NCBI RefSeq assembly: GCF_949987515.2
Contig: NC_082700.1
Location: 40,139,380 to 40,203,379, forward strand
Direction of reading: 5' to 3'
From: Delphinus delphis
Taxonomy: Eukaryota; Chordata; Mammalia; Artiodactyla; Delphinidae
DNA: 64,000 nucleotides
This document shows, one piece after another, positions 47,701 to 59,470 of this stretch. Position 1 is the stretch's first letter; the number at the start of each line of letters is the position of its first letter. Below the pieces are notes generated by a model. That model was not told the DNA's origin, did no database searches, and was given only the letters and a program-made list of their open reading frames with translations. The position numbers were made by a program, and so were the translations under genes.

Positions 47701-49070
47701 GCTTTTTAATTTTGCATGTACTAGCCTGACCACCTCTCTTCCATCCATAATAATACAAATTAAAATAAAATAAAGAAATACAAAATAATACAAATTAAAA
47801 AAAAAGAAAAGAAATCCTTTGTCAACCAGAAAATTGAATCACCTGAATATGTCTGAAGCTACTTTCAGTCTGTCCCCAGATACAGTCAGAACATCTTTTA
47901 TTAAGGAGTCATCTATTTAGGGGAAGGCTGCTTTAAATGAATTTATCTCCAGTCCCTTCAACCAGAGCACTCTATATCACAGGCCAACTTCTCAGCTTGA
48001 CCTGACCTTGGCTTTCTGATTTCAACTATCCCTGATACCAACAATTGACCTTTAGCAACGGTATTTGCTGACTCCCCATACCCATTATGGCCCAGGGTAC
48101 TGCCTACACCTGACTTGTATTATCTCCCACAGCCCTGGCTATGCTGTGTCCCATACCAGTTCCCTGACATGCTCCCTGCTTCCTATTAGACCTTAGGGAC
48201 AATGCCAGTGCTTATATTTAGCAGACACTTACATTCTTCAGATTTTTCTCACATTGCCCTCCTGTAACTGATATAATCAGTTAACAGAAAGACAAAAGAA
48301 ACTGAAGTTTTCATTAGGTTCTTGAAATCTTCTTAAAAACTGTCTGCCCTCAGTTTATAAATCTGCACAGCTCTAGGCTTTTTCATCAGAAGAAAAAATA
48401 CTTTAATAGACTAATTGAAATCTCTGGCTATTTTGTTAAGAATATTTATTTGATAATGTTCATAAAATCATTTACAGTCTTTTTGTGGAAATTACAATAT
48501 TTCAATTTTCTTTCAGAATACACTTTGAAGAAATATTTCAGTAGTAAATAATAGTAATGCCTTCTTTGATCCAAAGAGACCAGTTACCCATTTCCATGTT
48601 TTTTGTTAAGTTTTGAGTATTAGTCAGCATGTGGCTAAATGCTTCTACAAATTAGCTTTGCTAAGAACATTTTAGACAGATCTTAAATCTCTGATGTTAT
48701 CACTTTGTCTTTAAATGTTTTTCATTTTTTAATTTTCATCTCTTTATCATTTATGAAAGCTTTGTAAGCTTGTTAGAATGGAAAAGCAATTAAGTACATT
48801 TGGTTCAGTAAATGTAGGGGTTTTTTGTTGTTAAAATGCATTCTTCATGATAAATGGACTGAAATGTTTTAATGGACTAAGGCATAATGTTTACATGCAA
48901 ATCTTGAGATGACAAAATTTTTATTTCTAAATTTTAAGTCAATGGGACTGCACATCTCTTACTTTTTAAAACATCATCCTTTATAATTCATTGAATCAAA
49001 AATTATTGACTACTAAATATTAATGTCTCATGCAGATGTTGTATTTTTTTCTCCAGAAATACTTGAATTG
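44711..49070. other. Unique AT-rich DNA, few recognisable repeats
   Basis: No gene was seen in 4.4 kb. The stretch at about 46635-46745 (AAATACTTTTGAAGTTCTTA, GGCAATGTTAAGCAATGGGA, AGAGCTTAAGTGTAG) resembles an old L2/MIR-type end, with low confidence. A short A-rich duplicated run lies near 47745-47810. Confidence 0.5.
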
Positions 49071-49083
49071 AGATTCCTTATAA

Positions 49084-49121
<38 letters not shown>

Positions 49122-49299
49122 AGTACACGGGCCTCTCACTGTTGTGGCCTCTCCCATTGCGGAGCATAGGCTCCGGACGCGCAGGCTCAGTGGCCATGGC
49201 TCACGGGCCCATCCGCTCCGCGGCATGTGGGATCTTCCCGGACCGGGGCACGAACCCGTGTCCCCTGCATCGGCAGGCGGACAGATTCCTTATAATTCT
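49071..49299 (-). mobile_element. 5'-truncated CHR-2-type SINE with perfect 17-bp target-site duplication
   Basis: Reverse-oriented SINE at 49088-49282 with an oligo(T) run of about 30 (near 49089-49119). It ends at GGCAGGCGGAC and lacks the last part that would read TCTCAACCACTG...GGAAGCCCC, which is the 5' end of the element including most of the A box. AGATTCCTTATAATTCT at 49071-49087 is repeated exactly at 49283-49299, so truncation occurred during insertion. Confidence 0.95.
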
Positions 49300-49959
49300 T
49301 TATCAAGCGGCTTAATTCAAATACATGGGAAGTATTAGAAAATCCAACTATCAATCAGTAATACTCATCAGAACAGAAAGTTTTAGGTACCAGAGTTTAA
49401 GTACATGTTATGTCAGTCTTGGAAAATTAGTAAACCCTAAGAGAACACATATTTTCCCTTCACCTTGTCATTCAAGATCAAACGGAACACAGACAAATAT
49501 GTTACAATTGCAAAGGCATTATCAGTTTTAGCTTTACCATTCATCCACATATGAGTGGGCATCAATAGTCTGGCAAAGGAGGAGAGATACATTTTTATGC
49601 AGCAAGTTTGTTCATAGTTACTGAAGGTATATCCTTATATTGTTTTTCCCTTCTACAGACTAGACTGACACTACTCACATTAAGTGTAAATAGATTTTGC
49701 TCTCGCTTAGTGACTGTGTGTAAGCAGAGTGTGACTTCCTGGGGACGCCTGCCCATAATTCTTTAGTTTAGGTCTAGAATGATTCAGGATGGTGATTGAT
49801 AAAATTCTTTTTCCTACCTCCAGGAAAAGGTGAAACACTTCCTTAAAGAAGGAAATGAAATGTCTGCTTCTTAAGCAACTTTTTAATTACCCCTTATTCT
49901 TTTGATTACAATACTTATATTTGCTTAATATTTTATATGTTGTTTTTAGACATTATATG
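49300..49959. other. Unique DNA
   Basis: No gene or recognised repeat. Confidence 0.55.
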
Positions 49960-50190
49960 TTATATATTACTTTATTTTATCCTGGTAATATTGTCCTCAA
50001 TGTTTAGATGAGGCAACTGGGGCACAGATATGTTTAGGGAGTAGAGGGTATTAATTTACTTCCATCTCTGAGATGTAATACGTGTCCAAGGTCATATAGA
50101 TAATACTGTTTCTAGCACATAAAAGAGGCAGAAAATATGTTTAATACGTGTTCCTTCAGTATAAGATGCTGAGCTTCCTTTATAAAATAA
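49960..50190 (-). mobile_element. MIR SINE remnant
   Basis: Antisense MIR order: TTTAGATGAGGCAACTGGGG near 50004, GCACAGATATG, then GTGTCCAAGGTCATATAGAT near 50083 and AAAGAGGCAGAAAATATG. Interrupted by a small insertion. Confidence 0.6.
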
Positions 50191-50399
50191 AGAAGTAGTT
50201 AGTTCTCGTGCTTTCACTACTGTACCATACTGTTTCAAAATTTCTCCATTACCCTTAAACATGATCTGCCAAAAAATTATACTTTAACATTGCAAAAATA
50301 ACAAAAAATATGCAATTAAGTTCAGAATAGAATACAGCATCTCCACTCTTATTTCCCAGATATGGTTATTTTTCTGAGATCCCTGTTTCCTGTGTATCA

Positions 50400-51060
50400 C
50401 CATCTGCCTAACCAACCAAACCAGCAATCTTGAAGTCTTTCACTTTACCTTCCTCTTACTCACTTTCTACAACAAATCAATACTTGGGCTAGTTTTTCTC
50501 TCCTGCCTGCCTCTGTGTCTCTTTGGCAAAATCTTTCTTGCTTGTTTTTTTCTGAAGATAGAGTACCATGTCACTTAGAGTATTGCATAGCCTGTACATT
50601 GCTTTCCCTTGTTCATAGCCTTGAGCCACCTGATATCTTACTACATTTTTCTGAACAAGCTATCTAAATCACTCATGGCCTCCATAGTCTGAGCTTTGCC
50701 TTCCCCACCAGCAACATCATCCTGCCTTAGTGCATCCTTCTTCTTCCTCTCTCTTTAGAGAGAGGAAGAAGAAGGATGCACAAAAATTCTTCCTTTCTCT
50801 AAAGTCCTGCTGGCTAGTCAATTCCAACTTATCCATCAAAAGTCAATTTAAGCTTTAGTTTCTGGGAATTTTCTAATCCAATTCCTCCAAGTTTTGTAAT
50901 TCTTCTCTCCTTTCTTAAATAATGAATATCATAACCCTTAACCTAAGTATATTATGTTTAAAACAATTAGTTTCTGTGTTGGAATATTCTAATAGATTAT
51001 AAATATCCAGAAAGCAGTAAACATAACACAGTTTCTGGCATAAGTAAACAAGCAATAACA
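50400..51060 (+). mobile_element. LINE2 (L2) 3' half, diverged, carrying a long hairpin
   Basis: L2-like order on the + strand: CATGGCCTCCATAGTCTGAG near 50674, GTCAATTTAAGCTTTAGTTT near 50842, and the end-like CACAGTTTCTGGCATAAGTA near 51028. The hairpin at 50730-50781 lies inside. No coding frame. Confidence 0.5.
50730..50781. repeat. Perfect inverted repeat, 25-bp arms, 2-base loop
   Basis: Left arm 50730-50754 (starts GTGCATCCTTCTTC, ends CTCTCT), loop TT, right arm 50757-50781 (starts AGAGAGAGG, ends GGATGCAC), an exact reverse complement with no mismatch. The left arm is pyrimidine-rich and the right arm purine-rich. Confidence 0.97.
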
Positions 51061-54000
51061 TTTTACACAATCAAACATAGCTTACCTAATACAAAAAAGA
51101 AACAATACAATAATTTTAATTACCCTGAAAATTTATGGGTTTACTATTACTAAGGACATTTTTTAAAGTTTTATAGAATTTCTCAGCAGATGAATTCTGC
51201 ATTGTTTAACAATATAAAGTTAGATAAAGATATAGAAATAATGGTATAAGTATGGATTGAGTTTTGACTTGAATATAGAAATACATATAGATTATACATA
51301 ATCATAATACATATAGATGCATAATTTGGTTTATATGCTAGTCCAGAATTACTATTTTTGACATCTATGAAAACCAAAACATAGTAGAAAATAATTAACC
51401 TCAAGTCAAAATGAAATTCTTACTTAATATCTATTCAGAATTTAAATATATCTGTTGCTTAACTAGCAAAGCCAGAGGTTTTATTTCAAAGTCTAAGCTT
51501 GATAAGTGATGAAACTATTACCATAAATTCACAAACCTGAGATTCTCCAACTGCAATCCAATTGAAGTATTTAAAAATTTGGGTAATTTTCACAGGAATA
51601 TAAAATTTCCTCTAAATTTCAAGATGTACTCTTTGGTAAAGTATAAAGATTTCCATGGGTATTTGTCTTTGGTTAAACTCCAGTATATTCATTCAACAAA
51701 ATTGGTTTACTTCCTTAGAGAATATTAAAAATATTTTCTTTAAAGTTTCATTTACTTGAACATTTCTTCTAAGTGTTTCTACTAAGGACTTCCTTAATAA
51801 GAAAACATCTAAAACAAGTTTTTAAAGCAAAATTCAATATGCTTATTGACAATTTTGAATGATGGTTAATTTCTGAATTGGTGACAAATGCTCCTGTTTT
51901 ATGTGCTCTAGCATTTCTTCAATTGTGGATGATATGATTGGAGAACACAGATGTGCCTAAATATTAACAATAACAGTCACTGCATATTCAGAGACTATGT
52001 GCATAATTTGGTAGAGCTTAATTGCAATACGAAATACATAACCATTTGTTTATCTATGAAAACCAAATAATACCTATTCAGCGAAGCATTTCATTAGCTT
52101 GCTTGGCAGTGCTTTTAGAAGAATTAGTGCCAGATGTGGACACAAAGGAGAGAAGCAGGAATGAAACCAAGGAAATTCTTGGTACTGTAAACTTTTCATT
52201 TGTGCCTAAGCATATTTGCTCGCTGTGCTTTTAATTTTTATTATGTACATATTTTCTCATCCTCCGTATATATTCTCATGTTAGAAACATTCTATTTGTC
52301 CTAAATACTGCATCCTAGAAAATGTAATATAATTTTTAGATAGTGTCTTTTGTATGAAATAATGATATAATCATAGAATTAGATGAGACAACCTGTAATG
52401 AACCTTTCTTCATATTATTTATCTAACAATTTGTATACTTTCTCTTCATTTTGGACTATATACATCCTAAACTTTTTGAGGAAAAGTTCAGTGTGTAAAC
52501 CTGTGATTCATTTGCAATGTGATACTTTCTTCTAGTTTTATTTGTGTTACTAGTTTTGGTTTTGAATGGAAAGAATATATGGACATACACAAAAACAAAT
52601 TACAAATACATCTGTCCCTAGACACAAAATACTCAAGTATGACTTTCCTAATATGGCCACAGTGAAACTTGACTAGTTATTGAAGTCATGATGTTAGATA
52701 ATGATAACTTCAATGAATAATTCTATCTAACACTTGAAAAGAATTAATAGACAGAACTATTACATAAAAGGAATATGTAGTTCCTTGGATTATTTTATAA
52801 ATTCAAACTAAATCAAATTAAAGTTTATTCACATAATTACCAAAGTTTTAATACAAATATTTAAATTGGCAAATAGTATGGAACAATGGTTTTCATACTT
52901 GGATATAAATCAGAATTAATTGGACATCACTGAAAAATGTAAATTTTCTGCATCCTTCAACAACTGAATTACAATCTTTGAAGTGTGGAACTCCAAAGTA
53001 CATATACTAATTGCTCCTTGGCTGATTTTCTTCATAAAGTACAGCATAATGAACATATTTTCTGATTCAGTGAGTATGTTTATTGACCCTTATTTGGATA
53101 CCTCTAATATTCTCCAGATTTTTTTCTTAGTGTTAAACAATTCCATGGTTTATGAATGCTGTTAGATTTCTCCAAGAGCATTATCCCCTCTAGAGAATAA
53201 AGATAAATGGTAAATGTTACAAAGAGTTACTCTATCCAGAACCTAAAAAGAAGTAATAGACATGGATTTTATATTCTAACCAACTTTCATTTAGGCTTTT
53301 CAGCCTGATAGTATTGTGAGTATACATGTGTATATGTACATGAGTGTCCTCCAAATTTGTCTTTCCACTCAAATGTGTATAATTTTGAAAAATCTTTGGT
53401 GGTTTCATTAAAACCCCTTTTCACTGCTTTATACTCATTCTGTTCTCTAATCATGTGAAGTAGACATTTATTTGTAGCATAAAAATGAAATAATTGTACT
53501 AAATTATTGCATAGTTTTTCTTAAATCAACTTAATTTTGAAATGTTTAAAAGCAAGAAGATGCATTGAGCTTCCAAAACACCTTAACTATTACTCTGTAA
53601 TTAATATAATACTTTAAATGAAGAAGTTAAAATATATTTGTTTAATTTAAAAATATAATAAAAACATGATTTTTTTTTGTGCCAGAGTAGTACCAATAAG
53701 GTGCACATGGACTGAAAATTCCATGCTTAGCTAGTACAAGTCACATCAGGAATATCAGGTTCTCTGAACATGAGCTGTTCTCATGCCTGGATTGTCATGG
53801 ATCATGTCTTCCTGCAAAGAGCACTGCAAGATTGATGAGGCAAAATAAAATAGCTTAAATAGGTAGATGTTAAAAAAAGTTGAGCAACACAGAAGGATTC
53901 TCATTACTAACATAAGGAAAGACTAGAACCTGTGATAAACTTTCCAAATAAAAATTGAAATATTATATTTAATTGTTGATCTGCTGAGTTGATAAAAAAT

Positions 54001-54142
54001 ATGTGATGCTGCTAATTTATTTGTAATTAAATTCAAAAAGTGAAATACTACTTATTTTTATTTCTTGTAAGATGTCCTCATATTGGAGTTAGGAAATATT
54101 GAAGGGACTTATGATCTGTATGAAGAGAAGTCAGTGGCTGAG
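51061..54142. other. Unique AT-rich DNA
   Basis: No gene or confident repeat in 3.1 kb. The 70-codon frame at 52022-52234 and others are short and featureless. Confidence 0.55.
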
Positions 54143-54536
54143 AAAGCACTTTTTATCATTTTTAAAACATTTTTATTGGGGTATAGTTGTTTTACAGTAT
54201 TATGTTAGTTTCTGCTTTACAGCGAAGTGAATCAGCTATGCAACCTAAATGTCCGTCAACATATGAATGGATAAAGAAGATGTGGTACATATATAGAATG
54301 GAATATTACTCAGTCATAAAGAGGAACAAAATTGGGTCATTTGTAGAGATGTGTATGGACTTAGAGACTGTCATACAGAGTGAAGTAAGTCAGAAAGAGA
54401 AAAACAAATGTCGTATATTAATGTATATATGTGGAATCTAGAAAAATGGTACAGGTGAACCTGTTTGCAAGGCAGAAATAGAGACACAGATGTAGAGAAA
54501 TTATCTTACAGTTCCTAAGAGACAAAGCAATTTTTC
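54143..54536 (-). mobile_element. Short L1 with 5' inversion (twin-priming type)
   Basis: 54154-54240 is the end of an L1 3'UTR in reverse (ACATTTTTATTGGGGTATAG, then TTAGTTTCTGC and AGTGAATCAGCTAT). At about 54240 it switches to forward-oriented L1 ORF2 C-terminal and early 3'UTR sequence (CAACCTAAATGTCC ... TGTGGAATCTAG), ending near 54523. This is the product expected when an L1 on the minus strand inserts with an inverted 5' portion. AAAGCACTTTT (54143-54153) and AAAGCAATTTT (54524-54534) are a likely target-site duplication with one mismatch. The 84-codon frame at 54187-54441 is the inverted L1 piece. Confidence 0.85.
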
Positions 54537-54544
54537 TATTTCAT

Positions 54545-55075
54545 GACAAGGATGTAGAAGAGGTTTCCAAAGAAACAGAACCAATAGAAGATTATAGATA
54601 GATACAGAAAGAGATTTATCATGAGGGATTGGCTCATGTGATCATGGAGGCTGAGAAAACCCATGGTCCACTCTCTGAAAGCTGGAGGTCCAGCAAAGCC
54701 AATGGCATAGTACAAGTCCAAACCCAAAAGACAGAACCAGGAGTGAAAATAGAGTAAGTGTCAGTCTGAGTCCAAAGGTCTGAGAACCAGGAACACCAAT
54801 GTCCAAGAGCAGGAAAAGATAGATATCCCAGTTCAATCTGAGAGAGGAGATTCCCTTTCCTCTGCCGTTTTGTTCTATTTGGGCCCTTAGTGATTTGGAA
54901 GATACCCACCCACATTGGTGAGGGTGAACTTCTTTACTCAGTCTACCAATTTAAATGTTAATCTCTTCTAGAAATACCTTCACATACACTCCCAGTAATA
55001 ATGTCTTACCCACTGTCTGGGCATCTCTTAGGCCAGTCAAGTTGACAATTAGAATTTACCATCATAAGGCTAGAG
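54545..55075. mobile_element. Old interspersed repeat, family not identified
   Basis: It matches the order of a common mammalian repeat: AAAGAAACAGAACCAATAGA at 54569, GGCTCATGTGATCATGGAGG near 54632, TGAGTCCAAAGGTCTGAGAA near 54767, CCCACCCACATTGGTGAGGG near 54905, and GGCCAGTCAAGTTGACAATT near 55032. I cannot name the family with certainty. Minus-strand frames here are not genes. Confidence 0.55.
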
Positions 55076-56899
55076 ACAAAATTTTACATCTTTACTCAAT
55101 ACAACATGTAGATTTTTCTTTTGAAGTTTCATGAAACAAATAAAATAAAAAGGTGTGATAAAGCCAAATTGGTTAGAGAATCACAATAATTACACCTCTA
55201 AGCATACACCTGAGAAAAAATTGTCATAATTGACCTTTTCTATACAGTGTTAACTTAGTTGAAATCCTTAATCCATATTTTATTTCATTTGTTAATTTGA
55301 CTAATATTTAAGAAATTTATAGTATTACCAGGTTTTTTTCTCATATGAGAGACATTACAAATGAATACATTATAATATTTCAACCTAAAGGCATTGAGTA
55401 TATGATAAATGAATCATGTTCTTGTTTCCTTTATTACTGATATAATCTTCCATGCCCACAGTTGCAATTACTTTCTGTGGTAGACTGTACATTTGTCCCC
55501 ATAAAAGTCGCCACAAATTACTTCCAGGATTATATTGATTTATAAGGCAAAACATAATTTTCAGATGTAATTAGAATTGCTGATTGTAGACTTAATTTCA
55601 TCTCTTCTCACTTTAAAACTCCTATCACTTTAAAACAATGAGTTATATAAATGAGGAAGTATGTTCTTCTCCCCATCTTCCTCTCACCCCAGCCCCAGTC
55701 CCCCTGCCTGAGAACTGACAGTCTTGGAAGGAAGATTATTTAAAAGGTTAACTACCTGCTTATTTGTCCAGTTTTGCTAAAAGATGCTTCTTTCCTGATT
55801 GGTAAATCCTGAAACTATCCCTTTCTTATCATTGGAACAGTGGAACAAAACTCCTCAGTCACAGGTAACCTCTTATACTGTTAGCAGGTACTGCGTGCTG
55901 GGAGCCAATTAACTTTCCCCTACAGATGCAGGTGATAAATACACAACAGTATTTGCTAATTCAAGGTACTGAAGGATTATGCTCTGTCATAGCTGTCTTG
56001 GTTTTAAAAGAGGGGTAAAGATGATCACCGTCTCACCTTTCAGTTCCCTGGTATGACCTGTGCTTAAAACCACTACTAACTAGTGGATGCTAACTGTATA
56101 CTATAGAAAGTTAAACAAGTCTATTCTTTTTATTATAGAACTTCTACTAGATCTCATTATCTTAACAGATGATATTTAAACTAACATGGATAAGTGGTCT
56201 AAATTTATAGATTTGGCTAAAGTCCCCACATGAAATGGGTAGACTGGCTGCAAATGCTCTTTAAAATTGCAGTCTGTGACTTCAAACAATTCTAGGTCTT
56301 AAAGATGCTTTATCACTGGCTCCAAACTTGAGCATTGGGAAATAACATGTAACTTAGATTATAATAGAACCTGAGGCCAGGGAATAGATAGTTACATAAA
56401 TGAGCCAAAGATTACCTTTGTATACTGATCTGTAGGTTGTTTATTTCTTCACTGTAGGCTGAGAATTGTTAGTTAAAAATTCTGCTGGTGCCAAACTCAA
56501 ATTTTTACACATCCAATTATTTTAAAAATAACAAAAACTAGCAGATTTTAGTGATTTAGAGCCTACTTAATATCCCAAGAAAACTCACCTGACAGCTGTT
56601 ACCTATGGATAAGATAGGGCCTTGTATTTATAAGACCCAAAGACACTGCTGTTATTCAAAGTTCTGACACAGAGACTGTCCACCATGCTGCTGGGTGACC
56701 TTACACAAGCCTCCTCTCTAATCCCTCTTTCCCTCAGGAGTTCCCTTGCCCTTCTCCACTTCTGAGTAGTGACTTCCATGCCATAATCTTCTGGCACCAC
56801 AAACCATGAAATGCTGATGAACTCTAGAAATTGTGAATGACTCCCGGCTGGCTCCAAACAAATGGAGACCTCAGTCTTATAACTGCCAAGGACTGAATT
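55076..56899. other. Unique DNA
   Basis: No gene was seen. A 118-codon minus-strand frame (56959 to 56603) overlaps the LTR remnant below and has no recognisable domain. Confidence 0.5.
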
Positions 56900-57110
56900 A
56901 TGCCTACAACCTGAATGAGAATCCAGAGCATCCAGATAAGAGCCCAAACTAGACATCACTTCATTTTAGCCTTGTGAGACCCTGAGCAAAGCACCCCTCA
57001 GAGAATTCTGGACTTCTGACCTACAAAACTCTAGGTCAAAAAATAGATGTCATTTTAAGCTGGTAAATTTGTGGCAAATTGTTACAGAAGAAATAGAAAA
57101 CTAATAAACC
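56900..57110 (+). mobile_element. MaLR-type LTR 3' end
   Basis: TTGTGAGACCCTGAGCAAAG near 56973, CTGGACTTCTGACCTACAAA near 57008, TGTCATTTTAAGCTGGTAAA near 57047, and a terminal GTGGCAAATTGTTACAGAAG followed by AAATAGAAAACTAATA are the MaLR 3' end on the + strand. Diverged. Confidence 0.65.
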
Positions 57111-57429
57111 TCCTTTCCTAAATCTTCAACTTTCTCCTAACTCACTTGTAAATCCCAATGTTGGTTAATTAAAACATACTGGCATACTCCTCAAAGCTAG
57201 CAGTGACCATGGCTAAAGGAAATTATAGATCTATGATGATTAATCTTACTACTTCACATTCATGATTGTAAACCTTCAGTATTGCCAAGATGTCCTATTA
57301 TATTTTCCTAATAATTCATTTTTCATATCTTTAAGATTTCTATTTTACACTTTTCTTTCAATCTCAACTACTTAACATTGCTCCCTCTTCCTATTCTTTG
57401 TTGAAGTTGTTAATTCTAATACGATTGAA
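57111..57429. other. Unique AT-rich DNA
   Basis: Nothing recognised. Confidence 0.5.
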
Positions 57430-58145
57430 AAGAAAAAGAAACATAAAAAGATTTCTTTTAGCACTCCATATCCAAATCTATCATTTTTTCAACAGTTCAG
57501 CTCATGTATTCTTATTTTCTACCTCTTACAAATCAGTCTGGCTTTGATCTTAATCCAATCAAATCACATTTGCAGTTATCATACTTGTTGTTTATTCAGT
57601 CTTGCAACTAACCTTTAATTTTCCAGCACCATCAAGTATTTTATGCCCTCTGTATCTTCCCCAACAACATTCAAACATGCTATATTTCCTTCATAAATAA
57701 AACCTTCCCTGACTTTGTATTCCTCTCCTGCAATATAAAAAACATCTGATTCACCTTTATAAATATCTCATCCCCAAAGTTGTTTATACTCACTGACTTC
57801 ACTTCTTGCTGTCCAGGCCCATCACTACACTCCAGAAACTCTCTCATTTATATCACTCTGATGAAACTAATCATATCAAGTAAACCAAATAAGTTGTTTT
57901 ATAAAATCTGTACAGCCCTGCTTAGGTGTCATCTTGATCAATTCTTGGCAGCATTTAACACAAATGATCACTGTATTCTTCTTAAAACATGTCCTTTGAT
58001 TTGCTTCCAAAATATTGTATTTTTCTTATTTATTGCCTTTTATTTGTCATTTATTCTAAGAATCCTTTGTTGGCCATTTCTTTCATATATTATTTTGGAA
58101 TATTTAAGTACCTTAAAACTTATTCTGAGGACTTATTTTTTATGA
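57430..58145 (+). mobile_element. LINE2 (L2) reverse-transcriptase region remnant
   Basis: The frame at 57780-58145 includes a peptide FNTNDHCILLKT (near codon 60) that resembles the L2 RT motif with D-x-DH-LLL spacing. The DNA CAGCATTTAACACAAATGAT at 57950 parallels the L2 'CAGCATTTGACAC.GTTGACCAC' segment. It is too diverged to be functional, so I do not call the 121-codon frame a gene. Confidence 0.45.
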
Positions 58146-58167
58146 TTTATTGTAATCCTTAGCACAT

Positions 58168-58432
58168 AAAAGGTGGCATACAGTGATTCAGTGCATGGGA
58201 TCTGGAGCTAAACTACCCTGACTGGGATTTGGGATTGATCACTTGTAAGCAAGTGGCCCTGAGGCAAGATATTTAATCTGTCTGGATCTAATTTTTCTTG
58301 CTTCTAAAGTGAAGACAATAATAATGTCTACTTTTTAGTCTTGCTTTTTGAAATATGTTAATAAAATTATTTAGAATGGCCCTTGACACCTAGTGAGATC
58401 CCAATGCATGTTAGTCATTATTATTGAGGTAT
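58168..58432 (+). mobile_element. MIR SINE remnant
   Basis: The full MIR order is visible: AGTGATTCAGTGCATGGGAT near 58181, CTGGAGCTAAACTACC, TTTGGGATTGATCACTTGTA near 58227, CAAGTGGCCCTGAGGCAAG, AAGTGAAGACAATAATAATG near 58308 and CACCTAGTGAGATCCCAATG near 58387. Confidence 0.8.
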
Positions 58433-58574
58433 TTTCTCCTGCCATAACTCTACTCACCATCAATATGCTGATAATGCTAAAATCTATATCTCCAGTATGA
58501 ACCTCATTCCTTGGTTTTCCATCTCACATTACTAACTGATTTAGTAAATATCTCAAATTTAAATTACTAAAACA

Positions 58575-59470
58575 GGAGATTGGTTCAAGATGGCAGAGTA
58601 GAGGGACTTACACTCACTCCCTCTTGTGAAAGCACTGGAATCACAACTAACTGCTGAATAATCATCAACAGGAAGACACTGGAACTCACCAGAAAAGATA
58701 CCCCACATCCAAAGACAAAGGTTAGAACCTGAAATGAGATGGTAGGAGGGGCACAATCACAATAAAATCAAATCCCATAAACACTGGGTGGGCAACCCAC
58801 AAACTGGAGAACAATTATACCACAGAAATCCACTGAGTGGAGTGAAAGTTCTGAGCCCCACGTCAGGCTTCCCAACCTGGGGGTCTGGCAACTGGAGGAG
58901 GAATCCCTAGAGAATTGGACTTTGAAGTTCAGTGGGATTTGATTGCAGAACTTTGACAGGACTGGCAGAAACAGAGACTCCATGGTTGGAGGGCACACAC
59001 AAAAAACTGTGGACCAAGGGGCAAGGAGCAGTGACCCTATAGGAGACTGAACCAGACCTACCCGCTAATGTTGGAAGGCCTCCTGCAGAGGTGGGGTCAG
59101 CTGTAACTCACCACAGGGACAAGGTCATGGCAGCAGAAGTTCTGGGAAGTACTCATTGGTGTGAGCCCTCCTGGAGTCCACCATTAGCCACAACAAAGAG
59201 CCTGTAGGCTCCAGTGTTGGGTTACCTCAGACCAAACAACCAACAAGGAAGGAACACAGCCCCACCCATCAGCAGACAGGTGGATTAAAGTTTTACTGAG
59301 CTCAGCCCACCAGAGCAACAGTCAGCTCTACCCACCACCAGACACTCCATCAGAAGGCTTGCACAAGACTCTTAGATAGCCTCATCCACCAGAGGGCAGT
59401 AAGCTGAAGCATGAAGAACTACAATCCTGCAGCCTGGAGAACAAAAACCACAGTCACAGAAAGATAGACA
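58575..59470 (+). promoter_or_regulatory. L1-D 5'UTR, short alternative type
   Basis: It starts GGAGATTGGTTCAAGATGGC and GCAGAGTAGAGGGACTTACA. Only the 3' part (ACCAAACAACCAACAAGGAA near 59231, then CCCCACCCATCAGCAGACAG) aligns with the 5'UTR ends of L1-B and L1-C. There is no CpG-rich 38-bp array and no pyrimidine tract. Confidence 0.8.

Noticed and set aside
56603..56959. 118-codon minus-strand frame
   Set aside because: It partly overlaps a MaLR LTR remnant, has no recognisable domain, and its length is plausible by chance.
57780..58145. 121-codon frame
   Set aside because: It resembles a decayed L2 RT fragment and lacks the flanking RT motifs.
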